Below, one piece after another: positions 23,948-36,505 of a stretch of DNA of 64,000 nucleotides. The DNA lies in NCBI GenBank assembly GCA_029582265.1, contig CM055837.1, positions 10,801,926-10,865,925 on the forward strand, read 5' to 3'. The first letter of the stretch is position 1; every line of letters begins with the position of its first letter. Below the pieces are notes generated by a model that had not been told where the DNA came from, made no database searches, and saw only the letters and a list, made by a program, of their open reading frames with translations. The DNA is from Zoroaster sp. YZ-2022. Taxonomy: Eukaryota > Echinodermata > Asteroidea > Forcipulatida > Zoroasteridae. Both the position numbers and the translations under genes were made by a program.

Positions 23948-24585
23948 TTAACCAGTTCGCTTCGGAGGCCGTGTATACACGCAATTTTTTTTGTACAGCG
24001 GATCGGAGAACGTCTAAACACGCATTCTGATTTTTGTGTGTGTTACCGGGAGACTTGTCAACACGCCACACATGGCGTGCCGTCGTGGCGGCTGACTTGT
24101 ATACTATACACGCAATCGTTTCTCGAAGTCCATGGGGTCACGGTTCGGTGGCCCCGGACAAAATGCACTGCAAACACTGAACGAGTTCACTCTTTTTGTT
24201 GATTTTTGCGTAATCCCTTTATCCAAGACCTGTTCCTTTGACGTACCAGCCAAGAATTTGTAAAGACTGATTTATATCCATTTTTACGAGGCCTTCGATC
24301 TCTCTCCGGGTAAGCCGTCTTTTCGACCGGGCGCTGGTCGCTAATAGGCCGTTGCATCGGAGCTTGCCAACGGTCTAATTGTGCTGAACAAACACAACCG
24401 TAATTAAAAAACTAGCCATTTAATTCTCGAAATGTCAATGAGTAAAGGTGTTTATTTGGGTGTTATTTGGGTTTCATTGACAAAAAAAATTACTAATGGC
24501 TAGAAATTTTGTCAGATTTTTCACTGAAAATAAACCCGCACGGGGGACCGGAAAAAAATAAATATTCCCAACGTCAACTGGTTAA
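23948..24585 (-). mobile_element. TTAA-type element, CCAGTTCGC family, long copy
   Basis: Bounded by TTAACCAGTTCGCTTCGG and AACGTCAACTGGTTAA. Next to the left end lie GGCCGTGTATACACGC, CGGATCGGAGA.CGTCTAAACACGC, which are the reverse complement of the right-hand part of the 265-bp copy at 41838-42102. At 638 bp it is more than twice as long as the other two copies and unusually CpG-rich for this window. No transposase frame is evident, so it is an expanded or less deleted non-autonomous copy. Confidence 0.75.
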
Positions 24586-25500
24586 ATACATTTATAACGC
24601 TTTCCGTGTACATTGGTAATTGTCAATACATCATCATCATCATCATCAAGGCTATAGTTCGTCCATTTGTTGGACAAAGCCCTCCTCATAAAACTTCCTC
24701 AACCCTCTCTGTCCATTTTGCCAGCCGCCAAAACCCTTTTGTCCTTCAGTTTTTGAAAGGTGTAATATAACTGTGTAGAACATATTACCATGTACACTGT
24801 GGATGCATTCCCACGTGAAACCACTACACATCGCTAGCAAGTACTTTTCACCTTCTAAAACCTTTCAAAGGGTTTTGAAAGATCAAACTATACAAATGTT
24901 AAGGGTGAAAACTAAAGTAATTTGGGCAGTCTCTAATTTGGCTGTTCAAAAAACAAATGAGCATTAAAATTGAGCTAGTGTAGCCCGGGTTAGTGTAGCA
25001 TATATATTAGTCTATTCTTTGAACCTGGCGAACAAGCCGATTGACAGTCCAACTAACATCAGTGAGACTAAGGGTGAGGTAACCCCGACAGAAACCTCTA
25101 CTGACAACACGCCCTGCCAGCGCATCAGTATAAGGCAACAACCCCTCATAAAAAAAATTGTCAATTAATCATCAATTAATCTGGGAAAGTCTTTCTGTCA
25201 GAGGTGCTTATATGTTAAAGACACAAACTGAATATCACTCGTCAGATTCCAATTTTCAATAAATTATTTGGACAAGATGGTTTTTCTGAAAAATTTAAAA
25301 AGCAAGGTCAGTTGGAATTCCTCCCACAGGGAAAAGAACACTGCCCTCTATTGACCATCCATGTTGCGTTAATTATTTTATTAATTTTACTAAAATTATA
25401 CCACCTCATATCATGTACCGTTATCAATCTAACAAAGTGAGTTTCATGTAAATCTGTCACCAATTTTTTTTTAAACGAATTGCTTGTACACTTTGACGTA

Positions 25501-25811
25501 AGCCCTTTTCACACGACCCCCAAAAAACAGATTCCTTGAGACAGATTTTACGAGCGAGGATTGTTTGTCTTAGCATCCCACGAGTGACTGCTTTCGCAAG
25601 CTTTCACTCAGACACCAAGTAAAAAACCAACATTCTATGAGAGTACACACCTCCGACAAAATATTTCAATGTTTGAGAAAAGTTCGCAAGGAATGTAGGA
25701 CATCTCAAACATTGTGTGTCCTTTCACACGAAGCTCACTTTGTAATATTTCTCAAACATTGAGAAAATATCTCAAGGAATGTTGGCTTTTTTTCGTCATG
25801 TGAAAAGGGCT
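25501..25811. mobile_element. MITE with AGCCCTTTTCACA inverted ends
   Basis: Starts AGCCCTTTTCACACGA and ends TCATGTGAAAAGGGCT, a 13-bp terminal inverted repeat. Internal inverted blocks include CTCAAACATTG/CAATGTTTGAGAA, CTCAAGGAATGT and TTTCACACGA. About 311 bp, no coding capacity. The target duplication is not clear. Single copy in this window. Confidence 0.65.
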
Positions 25812-27348
25812 ATACTTAACTGAATAGTTACAACATTTGTGTATCTCAATTAAATACATGTACATGTACATATGCAGTTTATTACCGATCTGGTACATTT
25901 GAAACTTTGTCTTTCAACATCAAGTGGCAACTAATCTACATTGAACACCTTAGCAGGCCAATACCAAAGCTTAATATATGCTTCATGTATCGTGTATCCA
26001 GATGTTATTTCATAGTTCACATGGCCAGTTCAAGGAGTGGAGAATAAATTAGGAAAGCAGAAGGAAATGGAAGTGATGTAGTTTGTCGTTTTGCCCATTG
26101 AAATGAACTATTTAATCTCATTATTGGGTGAGCTTTTTGTTTGAGCACTGGCGTGCTTAAAAGGCCACTTAATAGCAGGTTTTTTTTTTCGGTCGGGATG
26201 AAGATAATCTTTTAAAATGCAGTCAGCCCACATAAATCACCATTCAGTAGACAAGAACATGAAGATACACGGTTGAAATGGCACTGCCAGTGTAGTAATT
26301 GGTATGCATCTGGCTAGTTTCCATAAATTGTTTTGATCACGAAGTAGGGATCGCGTAAGTCGGAAAGTTAATTTAGTGAGAGCAGAACATGTGCACAGAA
26401 TGTTTACTACAAAAAGAGCAATTTGAATTAATATTCTGCGGCAAAACTATTTCCAAACTCCAAACCTTAACCAAGAAAATGGTGGTTTTACCTCAAAAAG
26501 TAACCAAACATTCAGTTAACAAGACAACTCAAAAAATTAAGAGAACTGAATTTTTGAAAAGACAAGGAATTCAGCAAATTTTTTTTTCACAAATCAACTG
26601 ATCTGATCCCGTGTGCGCCATCACTGATTTGCTCATGCACTGGCATACGTGTACATAGATCATATCAAAAAGTGTCATTAAACAAAAAAACAAAAAACAA
26701 AAAACAAAAAAAACAATATCAACACCTACAAATTGGCAATTTAAAGGATGACAAGGAATGTTTACATGGAACACAGAGTTGTGCATTAAGTTAAGCAGGG
26801 ATTCCTATTTCATCTTAGACACCTTTAACATAAGACATGGAACGGTCTCTGATGGGCTGCTGCTTTGATCATGATGATTGCTGTATTGTCCTGCAGGGTG
26901 TTCATGGACTCAACTCAGTAGCTGACAGTTGTGCCTGCATGTGAATCATTAATAACAAGAATCAATTTGACAGTGCATATCAATCTCCTGATGAACAAGC
27001 TCCGTCAACTGACCTGAATAAATTAGGAGATTGACCTTTAAGAAGATAATCACAACAGGGGCCAATTTCGCAGAGCTGCTGAGCAGAGAATATCGCTTAC
27101 CCGAAATATTCGCTTAGCAGATTTCTTTGGTTACCGGCCAAACTTGCACTCAAAATGAATGCACTTTGGCTGGTAGTCTGTTTCATAATGCTTAGTGAAA
27201 ATAGTTGCTGAGCAAAATTCTCTGCATACCAGCTGTATGACATTGGCCCTGGATGTACACTTTACTGTCATCACCACCAGTTCACTCCACCAGTTCATGC
27301 GTTGTAGGGCACACATGGCACTGTATGGTATGGCAGTTGTCCAGTTTG

Positions 27349-27640
27349 TTTAAAGGGGAAGTACAGCATTGGTAATGTTGGCCAAACTGCTTAGATCTAT
27401 GAATCTGCTTTATACTCTCTTTGAATCAAGATACACATGTATGTATGTACAATCAATAACCAACCTGTGAAATTTTCATTATCACGAAAATGTTGGTAAT
27501 GCATTCAGATTTGTCCGTTACATTCTAATGTGGAATTTAAGAAAGAATTCTCTTTTCTGATAAACTTACTGAAAATAAATTTTCTTAATTAGTACATGTG
27601 TACACCAAGTAAGTTTTACACTAAAATTTGACCATTTGGT
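27349..27640 (+). repeat. Dispersed GGGAAGGTACAACA-type repeat, copy 3
   Basis: Contains AAAGGGGAAGTACAGCATTG, GGTAATGTTGGC, AAACTGCTT, TTTGAATCAAGATACA, CCAACCTGTGAAA and a 3' segment GGTAATGCATTCAGATTTGT plus TTCTAATGTGGAA. The same 3' block occurs at 33178-33220 and 58020-58060, and AATGCATTC with GATGTGGAA at 3541-3580. Confidence 0.6.
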
Positions 27641-28419
27641 TGTGTTTGAAAAATACCAATCCTTGACCTTATCTTTAGTTAAGAGAGAACACATGGAAGA
27701 TGCCATAAGAACCAGTATTCAAGCTTGTTAAACATTCAGTGCGAAAATGCCAAACAAACGCTGGCCCAAATTTAACTTGGGGGATTGGTCAACCATTCTC
27801 AAAGTTCAGTTCTCACCCCCTGCTGAAATTGTCCAAATGAATCGCATTCCTTGGCCCATTCTTGACATTCCAACCCAGAGGTCTTGAGCATTTTCATCTG
27901 GACAGCTGCCTCCTGTGTTACGGAGGGACAAATACTTCCCCTGATCTATGGGAATTATGCAAATACGTATGTATCTATTAAGTGATGAAAGACGGGGATA
28001 TTATTATTTGATTTGAAAGAGGGCCTCTACAGGTTTAATGACATTTCAAAAATATTTTGACATTTTCTGTGAACTTCACATGTACATTTACACATGTTTG
28101 CAATTGATACTGACCTTTAAACATGGGGTTCTAAGCTTGTCCTTTATTTATAGAACAAACAATATAATTTATGATTTATATAACAAAAGTTAAACTTAAA
28201 TACGTATACATCTTTATAAATGATGCCATTATATACTATTGGTAATGTCATAACTAATAATTGATCAGTTTTACTTAACATGGTGTCAAGAAGATTGTGG
28301 TATCAAAGAAATCCCTTGAAATATTTGTCTGAGGCACTATCAAATAATTTCTTGACTGAATTTTTGATTTCCTGAGAAGAAAATTGCCTGTAAGAATGAA
28401 TATTGTGAATAAAAATGCA

Positions 28420-29365
28420 TTAACCCTCCTACAATCAGTGCAATTTTTGGAACAACCCATTCAGGCCACTCCAAGCCATGAGCTGTTGCCAGTGGCCTCC
28501 TATGGTTACCCTTCTGTGCACTGTCACACCACTGAGATTGCAGGGTAAGGTGGTTCTCCATTGATACATTGCAGGCCATACTAATATGTTCAAATATTTA
28601 CAGTGGCCTTGGGTGACACACGGTTGACTTTGTAAGATTACTTGGAAAGGACAGCAGGCTTGTACATGTATGTACTGAAGGTTGCTCAATAACATATTTT
28701 ATTTTTATTTATTTATTTGGACTTACACTTTTACAACAGTGGCACTCGGCCAAAAGGCGGTGCGTCCGACACACATACATATAAATAATACAAAACACAT
28801 TTAAAAGCAAATTAACAAGATACAAAAATGTGTGATGATACACTCTCAGCTTTGACATCGTAGGTGTTGTCCAGAACAAGGGATGCACGCGCGACACCAA
28901 ATCTGAGGGTGTACCATCAATCATATAGCTATCAATGACCATTGGAACCCAAGTTGATTTAAAATGAGTTCTAGAAAATATAGTAAAAATATAAAACATA
29001 TATAAACAAAATTACAGCAACGAAGTATGCAAGAAGAGATTATTTACATTGTAGTCCGAATAATATCGGATCTCAATTTCCACGCACGCTTAACATATGA
29101 TTTACAGAAAGTATCAAATAATGAATAAATTATATCGGCATTTTCTATATTACAGAATATACTTGAGGTGCTCCCAAGTGTGAGATGATATTTAACATCT
29201 AAGCTGCCGGATATAAAAAGCTCCCATATATCATAATATTCATTTGACATAAGATAGTTTTCTAACTTTGTATATTCTTCGGATCTAATATTATTAAGAG
29301 CATGACATGTAAACAAGAAGTGTAATTTTGTGGATTGGAGTGGCCTCCATGTGTAGGAGAGTTAA
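28420..29365 (-). mobile_element. TTAA-type MITE, GGCCACT family, split by a LINE
   Basis: The outer ends are TTAACCCTCCTACAATCAGTG (28420) and CCTCCATGTGTAGGAGAGTTAA (29365). 28420-28694 and 29325-29365 together equal the reverse complement of 16107-16423. The break falls after GAAGGTTGCTCAATAACA, where the intact copy continues directly to AATTTAGTGGATTGG. The intervening roughly 630 bp is a foreign LINE fragment. The MITE is therefore older than the LINE insertion. Confidence 0.85.
28695..29324 (-). pseudogene. 5'-truncated LINE: ORF2 C-terminus and 3' UTR
   Basis: On the minus strand the sequence opens with LHFLFTCHALNNIRSEEY, a His/Cys-containing motif typical of the C-terminus of non-LTR retrotransposon ORF2 proteins (CR1/L2-like), and runs about 90 codons to a stop at 29044. 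A 3' UTR of about 350 bp follows, ending in an A/T-rich AAATAAATAAATAAA tail at 28695-28720. No reverse transcriptase domain remains, as expected for 5' truncation during target-primed integration. The clade cannot be fixed from this short piece. Confidence 0.7.
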
Positions 29366-29694
29366 TACTATTGTCTCCTACGACTACAATGGTCAAAGTC
29401 AGTCCAAATGTTGATATACTTGCCATGGTAGTGCACTTAAAAGTCAAACACTGTCAAACCTTACGTGTAGTATTTAGTAGTAAGTACATTTACAGGTCAA
29501 AATGAGTTGACCATTTTTGACTGGTAAAAGCATTGTCTGGTATTGTTCAGGGTGGTCAAAATGACAGTCAAAACCAGTCAAAAATGCCCCCGTGTGTGCA
29601 CGTTTGGGTCAACAGTCAAAAACAGGCAGTCGACTGATTGTGACCTCTATAGCAACTTCCCGCTTAAGTGCAGCAATAGTAGGAGGGTTTTTAA
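29366..29694 (+). mobile_element. TTAA-type MITE, GTCAAAA family, abutting another MITE
   Basis: Internal order is almost identical to 2957-3273 (GATATACTTGCCA, GTCAAACACTGTCAAACC, TTACGTGTAGTA, CTGGTATTGTTCAGG, CAGTCGACTG, AGCAACTTCCCGC), ending GCAATAGTAGGAGGGTTTTTAA. The left end (TGTCTCCTACGACTACAATGG) is degraded and touches the right end of the GGCCACT-family MITE, with the shared TTAA at 29362-29365. Confidence 0.75.
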
Positions 29695-30262
29695 TAACAA
29701 CATGATAATAAGCCGACACTTTCACAAGCTGGTTGTGTCATGATGCATCAAAGAAAGTAAGCATACGCACAGAAGCAGTTTACCATAAGTGTAACATCTC
29801 TTTAACACAGAAGTACACATACATGTACATATGTACCTAAGACACAGGCGAATTGCAATTGATAACTACATGTACATGTACATATGTTATACATGTCCAC
29901 ACCTACATATGTAAACCATTTTCACATCTATCCCAAATCGAAGATCCCATAAACAATTTGAGCACCGATCAGTAACTCGACTGTAAATTTGTGTCTAAGG
30001 CCTGTACATGCAGAGGTGATTAACCAAAACCTACACACACACACAACCAGTTCCGTTCATAAAGCTAAATAAAAGGCATTCACTTCCTCCACTTCTGTGA
30101 TTTTGAACTTGTTTACGGAATTCTGTTCAATGGTGCATGCTTGTAATTGCTCTAAAAACAAAAACTAAAAAAAAACAAAAAAAAACAAAACATCTATTGA
30201 TGTCCAACAGGAATTGTACAGCATCTGAATCAGTGTATTATTATAACTGAGATAGTGGTTAT

Positions 30263-30617
30263 GACAAAAAAGTGTTTCAACATGTGAATGGACATGCAGG
30301 CTTATACTAGAACTAATTTGAGTTGATTTATTTGATTGATTGATTTTTTTATTGATTTTTTTACCCTCAAATTTCCATAAAAATTGGACGGAAAAAGTTA
30401 CCTCACTTTTCCGTCCATTTGTTGATGGAAATTTTAGGGTAATTAAAAAAATAATAGTAATAATCAACTCAAATTATCTTTAGGATAAGCATGCATGTTT
30501 ATTCAAATGTTGAAATTCTTTTTTGGGTGGTTTCAGATATTAAAAAAAAATTACAACCATTAGAAAAACTGCTAACATGATGGTAGGAAAGTGGCCCCCT
30601 TTATTGTGTTTTATGTC
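30263..30617 (-). mobile_element. Fold-back element GACATAAAACAC family, truncated inverted copy
   Basis: From GTGTTTCAACATGTGAATGG through the central GGACGGAAAAAGTTACCTCA / TTTTCCGTCC hairpin to GGCCCCCTTTATTGTGTTTT ending ATGTC, this is the reverse complement of 58734-59175. The first 80 or so bases of one arm are missing. Its opposite orientation relative to 58734-59175 means the two copies could pair in a transcript. Confidence 0.8.
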
Positions 30618-30927
30618 TTATGTTACAGCTACCCAAGGGGGGGTAATGATTGAGTGGGAGTGGCCTGCCATTTGAATGTTTTCTTAGCTAGCTATGAGGG
30701 GTTTGTATTGATTGGGTTGCTCATGGCTCAATCCAGGGACCTCTTTTTGTCCTTGAAGGCAAGCCCATTGGTCAATTGTCTTGATTTATACAGCTGTACA
30801 TTTCAGGCCTCTTTGGCTCTTAGTTTGTTTGTTTGGTGTTTTTTTTGGGGGGGGAGGGGGAGATAAGAGGAGCCAAACCCCTCCTTCCTCCTCTGTGACT
30901 CTCCTCCCCCTGCTGATTCCAAACCCC

Positions 30928-31150
30928 TTAAGGGACAATATCGTCCCGATCAGAGCAGACTTTCAACAGTGCATGGAATCGGTGTCCTAGTTTAAGATGA
31001 ACACAGTGACTGAAAATTACTGGCTCATCTATGCAGCAGCTATGGTAATGTGACGTAATCATGTGGGGTATTGTTTTCAGTCGCTGAGTTAATCTAAAAC
31101 TACCACTCCAGTTCCATGCCCTGTTGATCGTAACGATATTGTCCCTTTAA
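30928..31150. mobile_element. TTAA-type MITE, AGGGACAATATCGT family, copy 1
   Basis: Bounded by TTAAGGGACAATATCGTCC and AACGATATTGTCCCTTTAA. Internal inverted blocks: ATGGAATCGG / CCAGTTCCATGCCCTGTTGA, and CAGTGACTGAAAATTACTGG / TTTTCAGTCGCTGAGTTAAT. Two further copies at 57713-57931 and 58376-58599. About 223 bp, no coding frame. Confidence 0.85.
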
Positions 31151-31931
31151 ACTCAAAATAAATTGCACATTTTCACAATAGTGATGTAAAGTTTAGGGGA
31201 GTTGTCCCCTATTGAGCCAATGGATCCCAGTGGAGTTTATCCCCAATTGCTTTCCTCTTAATCCTAGCTAGGTCAGAATAACAACTGGGTGTTCCCTATG
31301 AACCTCTGACCTTCAGAGGTCAAATAACCAGACTATTCCCCTATAGGTCAAAATGCCTGACCGTGCCTTGAAGAACTGACTTTCACAGTAATGGTCTCCC
31401 ACAAGAGGGTCGGGCGTTTTTTATTGATTTGGTTTGCCCCAATAAACGTAGGCTGTTCTTCTTTCAATTTAATAACGGTCACTGATAACTTTGTGTGTGA
31501 TCAACCTTTTGAACAAAAATGGATTTTATAAGTTAATTTTCTTAGTTAATGCATAGTCAATAATGATATAAAAGATGTGGATGGTACAATTTATTTTCAT
31601 CTACTTATAAAGTGTACATTCTGTGTACATGCATGCCCTGAATTACGTAGTATATTGTCTATATATACATAACAGCAAATAAAACGTCACCCCCTAAATT
31701 TTGATAAGTCTGAGAACGTGTTTAGCTTATGTGTCCTCGGACGTCATGCATGACGAATTTTGAGGTCAACCAAATTTGCCACATTGTGTTCGTGTTACAC
31801 TCCATACTCATAATATCCTTCATTAAACAAATTATATTAATTATAAAGTGAAAATAATAATTATTTTTAGGGGTGACGTTTCTTTTGCTGTTATGTATAT
31901 ATGTACATACGTACATTCATAAAATGGACAT

Positions 31932-32310
31932 TTAACCCTCCTACTTCTGGCACCTTTTCCAGACAAGTTGATCCACCATTTGAAACCATTCGCTTTTGTG
32001 GTTTTGAATGGTGAAATAACTGTACAGTATTGATTCCCCCAAATGGTTTTGAATGGTAGGTCAGCTACATGTAATACAAAACCTTGTTTGGATCTTTCCG
32101 AATGGTAGTACAGCTAATACAAAACCTTGTTTGGATACTTCTAAGTGGTGAATCAATGGACCCTCTATGCATTTGAATGGATTTGAATGGTAGTAAAGCT
32201 TGCTACCAACACTGTTCAAATGGTATCACCATGTGTGTACAAAAACAATGGGCATTTTGGTAAGTGAAAATTTTGAATGGTTTCAAATGGTCAAACAGTA
32301 GGAGGTTTAA
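31932..32310 (+). mobile_element. TTAA-type MITE, TTGAATGGT family, copy 3
   Basis: Starts TTAACCCTCCTACTTCTGG and matches 7279-7653 almost throughout, ending CAGTAGGAGGTTTAA. Differences are single bases and a small ACATGT insertion after GGTCAGCT. Confidence 0.88.
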
Positions 32311-32865
32311 ATGATGAATGTAAAATGTTCTCCCAATATTCATCTGGCTGTGGAACAGTTATTTTAACATCAATTAATAAGATACATATAAGTTTATTCA
32401 ATAAAATGGAAATGTTGAAATATTTATTTATTCAGAATCCAAAGTCCATGCACAAATAAATTCTCAATTGTGAAGTATACATGTTGTAGGTTTATGACAA
32501 AAATTATAAAAGTAATGCATGTATACACATTTGTAAGTAATACATTTTGATTGGTTCTGCAGTGATGACATTGGTTACAATCAGTGACTGTTGGCCAAAG
32601 CCTTATATAATTGAAACTCTCATTACCTGGCAACTTGTTTATAATATAAACAGTTCAGGTATCACTGGGGTCAAGTAAGGCCAGCTTGAATACAATTTGT
32701 TTAGCTTCCTGACAGCAAACACCCTTAGTCATGATATGCATGAGCCTTTGTCTGAAGGTTCAAGTTCATTTAATTTCAGTTAGCCTACAACTTGAGTTAG
32801 GTTACTTAGCCTGGTAGATAACATTTCCTTGAATCATTGTCACTTCTAGGTATCTGCTTTAAATT

Positions 32866-33250
32866 AAAGGGAAGGTACAACATTGGTAATGCTGGCAAAA
32901 CTGCTTCCATGAGTATGCTTACTCTCTTTGAATCAAGGTATACATTGAAGGGACGGTACAACATTGGTAATGTTAGCAAAACTGCTTCTAAGGGTATGCT
33001 TACTCTCTTTGAATCAATATATATACATTGAAAGGAAGGTACAACATTGGTAATGTTGGCAAAACTGCTTCCAAGGGTATGCTTACTTTGTTTAAATCTT
33101 GAAAGATCAACACTGTAAACAAGGAACTTATGAAAAGTTTCAACTTGTCAACATTTGTGTCGTTAATGACAAAATAGTGAAAATGCATTCAGATTGGTTG
33201 TATTAATTCCAATATGGAGTTACTGTATTCGGATATGAGAAATTCATTTT
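32866..33250 (+). repeat. Dispersed GGGAAGGTACAACA-type repeat with triplicated 5' module
   Basis: The module AAAGGGAAGGTACAACATTGG ... GGTATGCTTACTCTCTTTGA occurs three times in a row, starting near 32868, 32946 and 33030 (about 80-bp period). Only the third continues into the family's 3' part (GAAAAGTTTCAACTTGT, AGTGAAAATGCATTCAGATT, TTCCAATATGGAG). Tandem growth of the 5' module is not seen in the other copies. Open frames here are repeat artefacts. Confidence 0.75.
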
Positions 33251-33344
33251 GGAAATTATATCACTAATTTTACTAAAATGATAGCTCCCGAGATAAAAAT
33301 AATTTCAAGGGACGGTTGAAACCGTCATCAACTTTACACCCATT

Positions 33345-33617
33345 TAAAACTGATCATAGATGTTGTAAATCTATGGACCTTATAAAACTGACACTACTTC
33401 TGGTATAAATTTACCACTCATTCAGTTACCTCAATGGAAAGAGGGATCGATCCTGTTGGTACTGTTTTTTTTTAAAATCATTATTATTATAAAACTGATC
33501 ATAGATGTTGTAAATCTATGGACCTTATAAAACTGACACTACTTCTGGTATAAATTTACCACTCATTCAGTTACCTCAATGGAAAGAGGGATCGATCCTG
33601 TTGGTACTGGGTTTTTT
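33345..33617 (+). repeat. Direct duplication of about 125 bp
   Basis: TAAAACTGATCATAGATGTT starts at 33345 and at 33490 (145-bp spacing). Both copies run on through CTATGGACCTTATAAAACTG, ATAAATTTACCACTCATTC and AGAGGGATCGATCCTGTTGG to a T-run. A short AT-rich spacer with TTATTATTATT separates them. The copies are almost identical, suggesting a recent event or an assembly duplication. Confidence 0.9.
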
Positions 33618-36505
33618 TTTAATGAAGAAATATGGAATAATAAAGGATAGTATGCAAATACTTTTTCTTGTAAATGATTTCCAGACATTATGATTAATCT
33701 CCTTTTTTCCATATTTTCTCCTGTTACTGTAAGCTTTTCATTTCCCTCGGGTCTCTTGTTTTTACGACATTGTGGAAAATTCACAACCATATGTTATCGT
33801 GCTGAACAGGTTGTCAACAACGGAATTAGGTTCTCTCGGGTGAAATCCAATTTTCAATAGAGAATTGTAGCCATGTGGACCGGAACCTAAACGGAAACTC
33901 TTGTTTTCCCCCCATTCCTTTGCTTGGTGCCATATCAGCTCAGATTTCACGGTAGCCTTTCAAAGAACTAGATCAATTTTATTTTTTGTGTCAACAACCG
34001 GAAAAATTCAGAAATTCTTTTATGTATTATCGACAACCACTGATCCATGAAGTGTACGAATCGCATGATTGGATGTAAATTCGGTTGGATTATAATTATT
34101 CCAATGAATGGCACTGGGTTAGGTCTCCACGAAGAGATTGAACTTTTAGAATTTGAAGTATGCAATTCTGGATAGAAATCATTTCAATAAGTTCACGTTT
34201 GTGTAAAGATAGGGTCGTGTATACAACCTCCTGGGCAGTTAATCATAAATACAAACAAAAAACAAAAAAACAAGGTGAATGAAATTTGGTAATAAATGAA
34301 TAAAGTGAAAAATTCAGATTTAAGACGGTGTGTATTCCTGTATCGAATTCCATCACATTTAAGTTCAGTGACACTGACACACATTAACCAGACTGTCATG
34401 GTTATTGGAAATGGGCCAGTTTTTTTAATTTTAGGAATGTTAATCACAAATGTCGGCTTTGATATAAATATGTCGGTTTTGCAATAGGTAAGTTACCAGT
34501 CAAAGACTGTATCGTCTGAACGTTTTGCTAGAAAACCCTTTTTTTTTTTTTGCTAAGGTCTTACTCATGGCACCGTAACATATAATCCCAATGACTTGAA
34601 GTAAAAGATTCTCTCCCCTCCCCACCCCACCCCACCCCCCTTCCCTTCTTGAATCCCAGCCAAACTGTACCAAGCTACCTGTTAAATGCCCCACTTATAA
34701 TTCTTAAGCAATATCTGCTATTTTATAGTACTCGCTTCATGCTTGCACTGATACACGCATTTTCAGTATTTGTCGTCGTCACATCCCTGCATCTATAAAA
34801 CTCGGCACTAAATACACGGTGCTTTTTGCTGACACTTGGAGTATACCATGCAGAGCTGTGTCGGTGAAGAGCATTGTTCATACCAATTGTACAGAATTCC
34901 CAATGCCGGAATTCCATCAATTAACACTCCTATTAATTGGCCATTTCAAAAAGGAAGTTTTTAGAATTGGAAAAATGCTAATATAACCAAAAGGTAAACA
35001 AACAAGTACTAGGTGTTAACTAGATGATACATGTAGTATTAATCTTCTCATGAAATATTTTTGGTGTGGTCTCTTAAGAAAAGTAAAACAAACTCTACTT
35101 TGAATTTACAAAAGAGTACTCCTAAATTCCATTCAAACTTCACTTTTTTTTGTTAACAATATAATGTAATGAGCATACTCACTGAGCAGTTTTGCCAACA
35201 TTACTAATTCCTGGTGCCTTCCCTTTCAAACCATCATACAAGTCACTAGCTGTTTTATTGGGAGAAAATACCAGTATTTTTATTTTGGACCTTGGCACGA
35301 TTGTCTTGTTCTGCCTCTTCATAGAATCGGTATGATTCAAGCCATCTGATACTAACCCTGGTGTCAGGATGAACTTCACGTATTACTTGGATGGACATAA
35401 CGTGTGAAAATCAAACTTAATTTCAGTTATTCCTTCCCCATTAAAAGAAGAAAAAAAAACCGCTTAGTATTAATGCTCCCAGATAATTTAAAGAATGGGG
35501 CACCATTAGCGGTTTAGCATCCCTAAGGTGTGAGGTCTGATAGCCCCTTATCCATATCCAATTTCTCGGTGTGTCAGAACTTATTACATGCTCGTCGCCA
35601 TCCGGCTGACTTGATATTTCTGTTGATCATTCATCTGTAAAATAAAATAAAAAAATAAATAAAATAAAAATAAAAAAAATAAATAAAAAAAATAAAACAA
35701 CTCTCCCAAAAGAAAAGGGGTATCTGTTTTTATATGTTTTTATTGGAGATTGTCACCGACATGCTCATGGTAAATTTCATATGTTATTTCTGATAATGAC
35801 ATGTTTTAGGTGGATTATTTGAAGGTGTTGACGGCAAATGGTAAGCAGCTGGTGCAATTACTTTGAAAGAATATATGTGCTGTTTAAGCTGACCTTTATT
35901 AATGAAGTGTACTTAAAAATAAATAAATACAAAATAAAATTTATACATGTTTATTTCATTGTTTGTATTAATTATGTTTGTTTTTCATAGCTTGACAATT
36001 CACAATAATAAAAACAAATTATGTGATAAAGTGTAAACACTCGTGAGAAAAAAAAAAATCATAATTCTGGTTTGTAATAACAGGGGCATGTATGGGATTA
36101 TAACCAGTAGAAAGCCAATGCACCGTGCATTGTATTTGTTGATATTGTTCAGATTTTGTATGACTTTGTATATTCATGAACTCGAATAAAGAAGTAAACT
36201 TTAAACTGAATTCATTATTTTCGATATGTCTCAATCGCCATGGTTTATGCATGGTAGTAATTGCCACTGTATACATTGCAAGGTTTACCCGCATGAATAT
36301 TTCATTTGGCATTTCATTTCACAAATGCAAAAACTCAATCAACTGTTCAGTACTCCATATGGGACCCCATTACACTATCATCTTCTGCTTAGGCTGTTTC
36401 ATGCATCCGATTACCTCCTTAGAAGACAGCCCGTGATATTTCTCGGCTCAGAATTTTAATGTTTGTTTGTAACCCCGCCTTCCCATTATCCCCTCTCCTC
36501 TGCAG

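Larger units (their letters stand above)
16649..36505 (+). other. 19.9-kb intron between the Qua1/KH-linker exon and the first KH exon
   Basis: The GT donor at 16649 and AG acceptor before 36506 join in phase 0. Listed separately inside are a 31-bp satellite, a SINE, MITEs of several families, a nested LINE fragment, a fold-back copy and direct repeats. I see nothing but unique AT-rich DNA in about 16980-18300, 19030-19840, 19880-20480, 20740-21270, 21670-22220, 22560-23940, 24900-25490, 25820-27340, 27650-28410, 29700-30260, 31160-31930, 32320-32860, 33630-36500. Exceptions there are A/T simple runs (35638-35700), CA-rich runs at 26680-26715, and an AGGG-like repeat remnant near 35180-35230 (reverse). 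A CAAAACCCTTTTG/CAAAGGGTTTTG motif cluster at 24690-24880 may be another decayed MITE. Confidence 0.85.
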
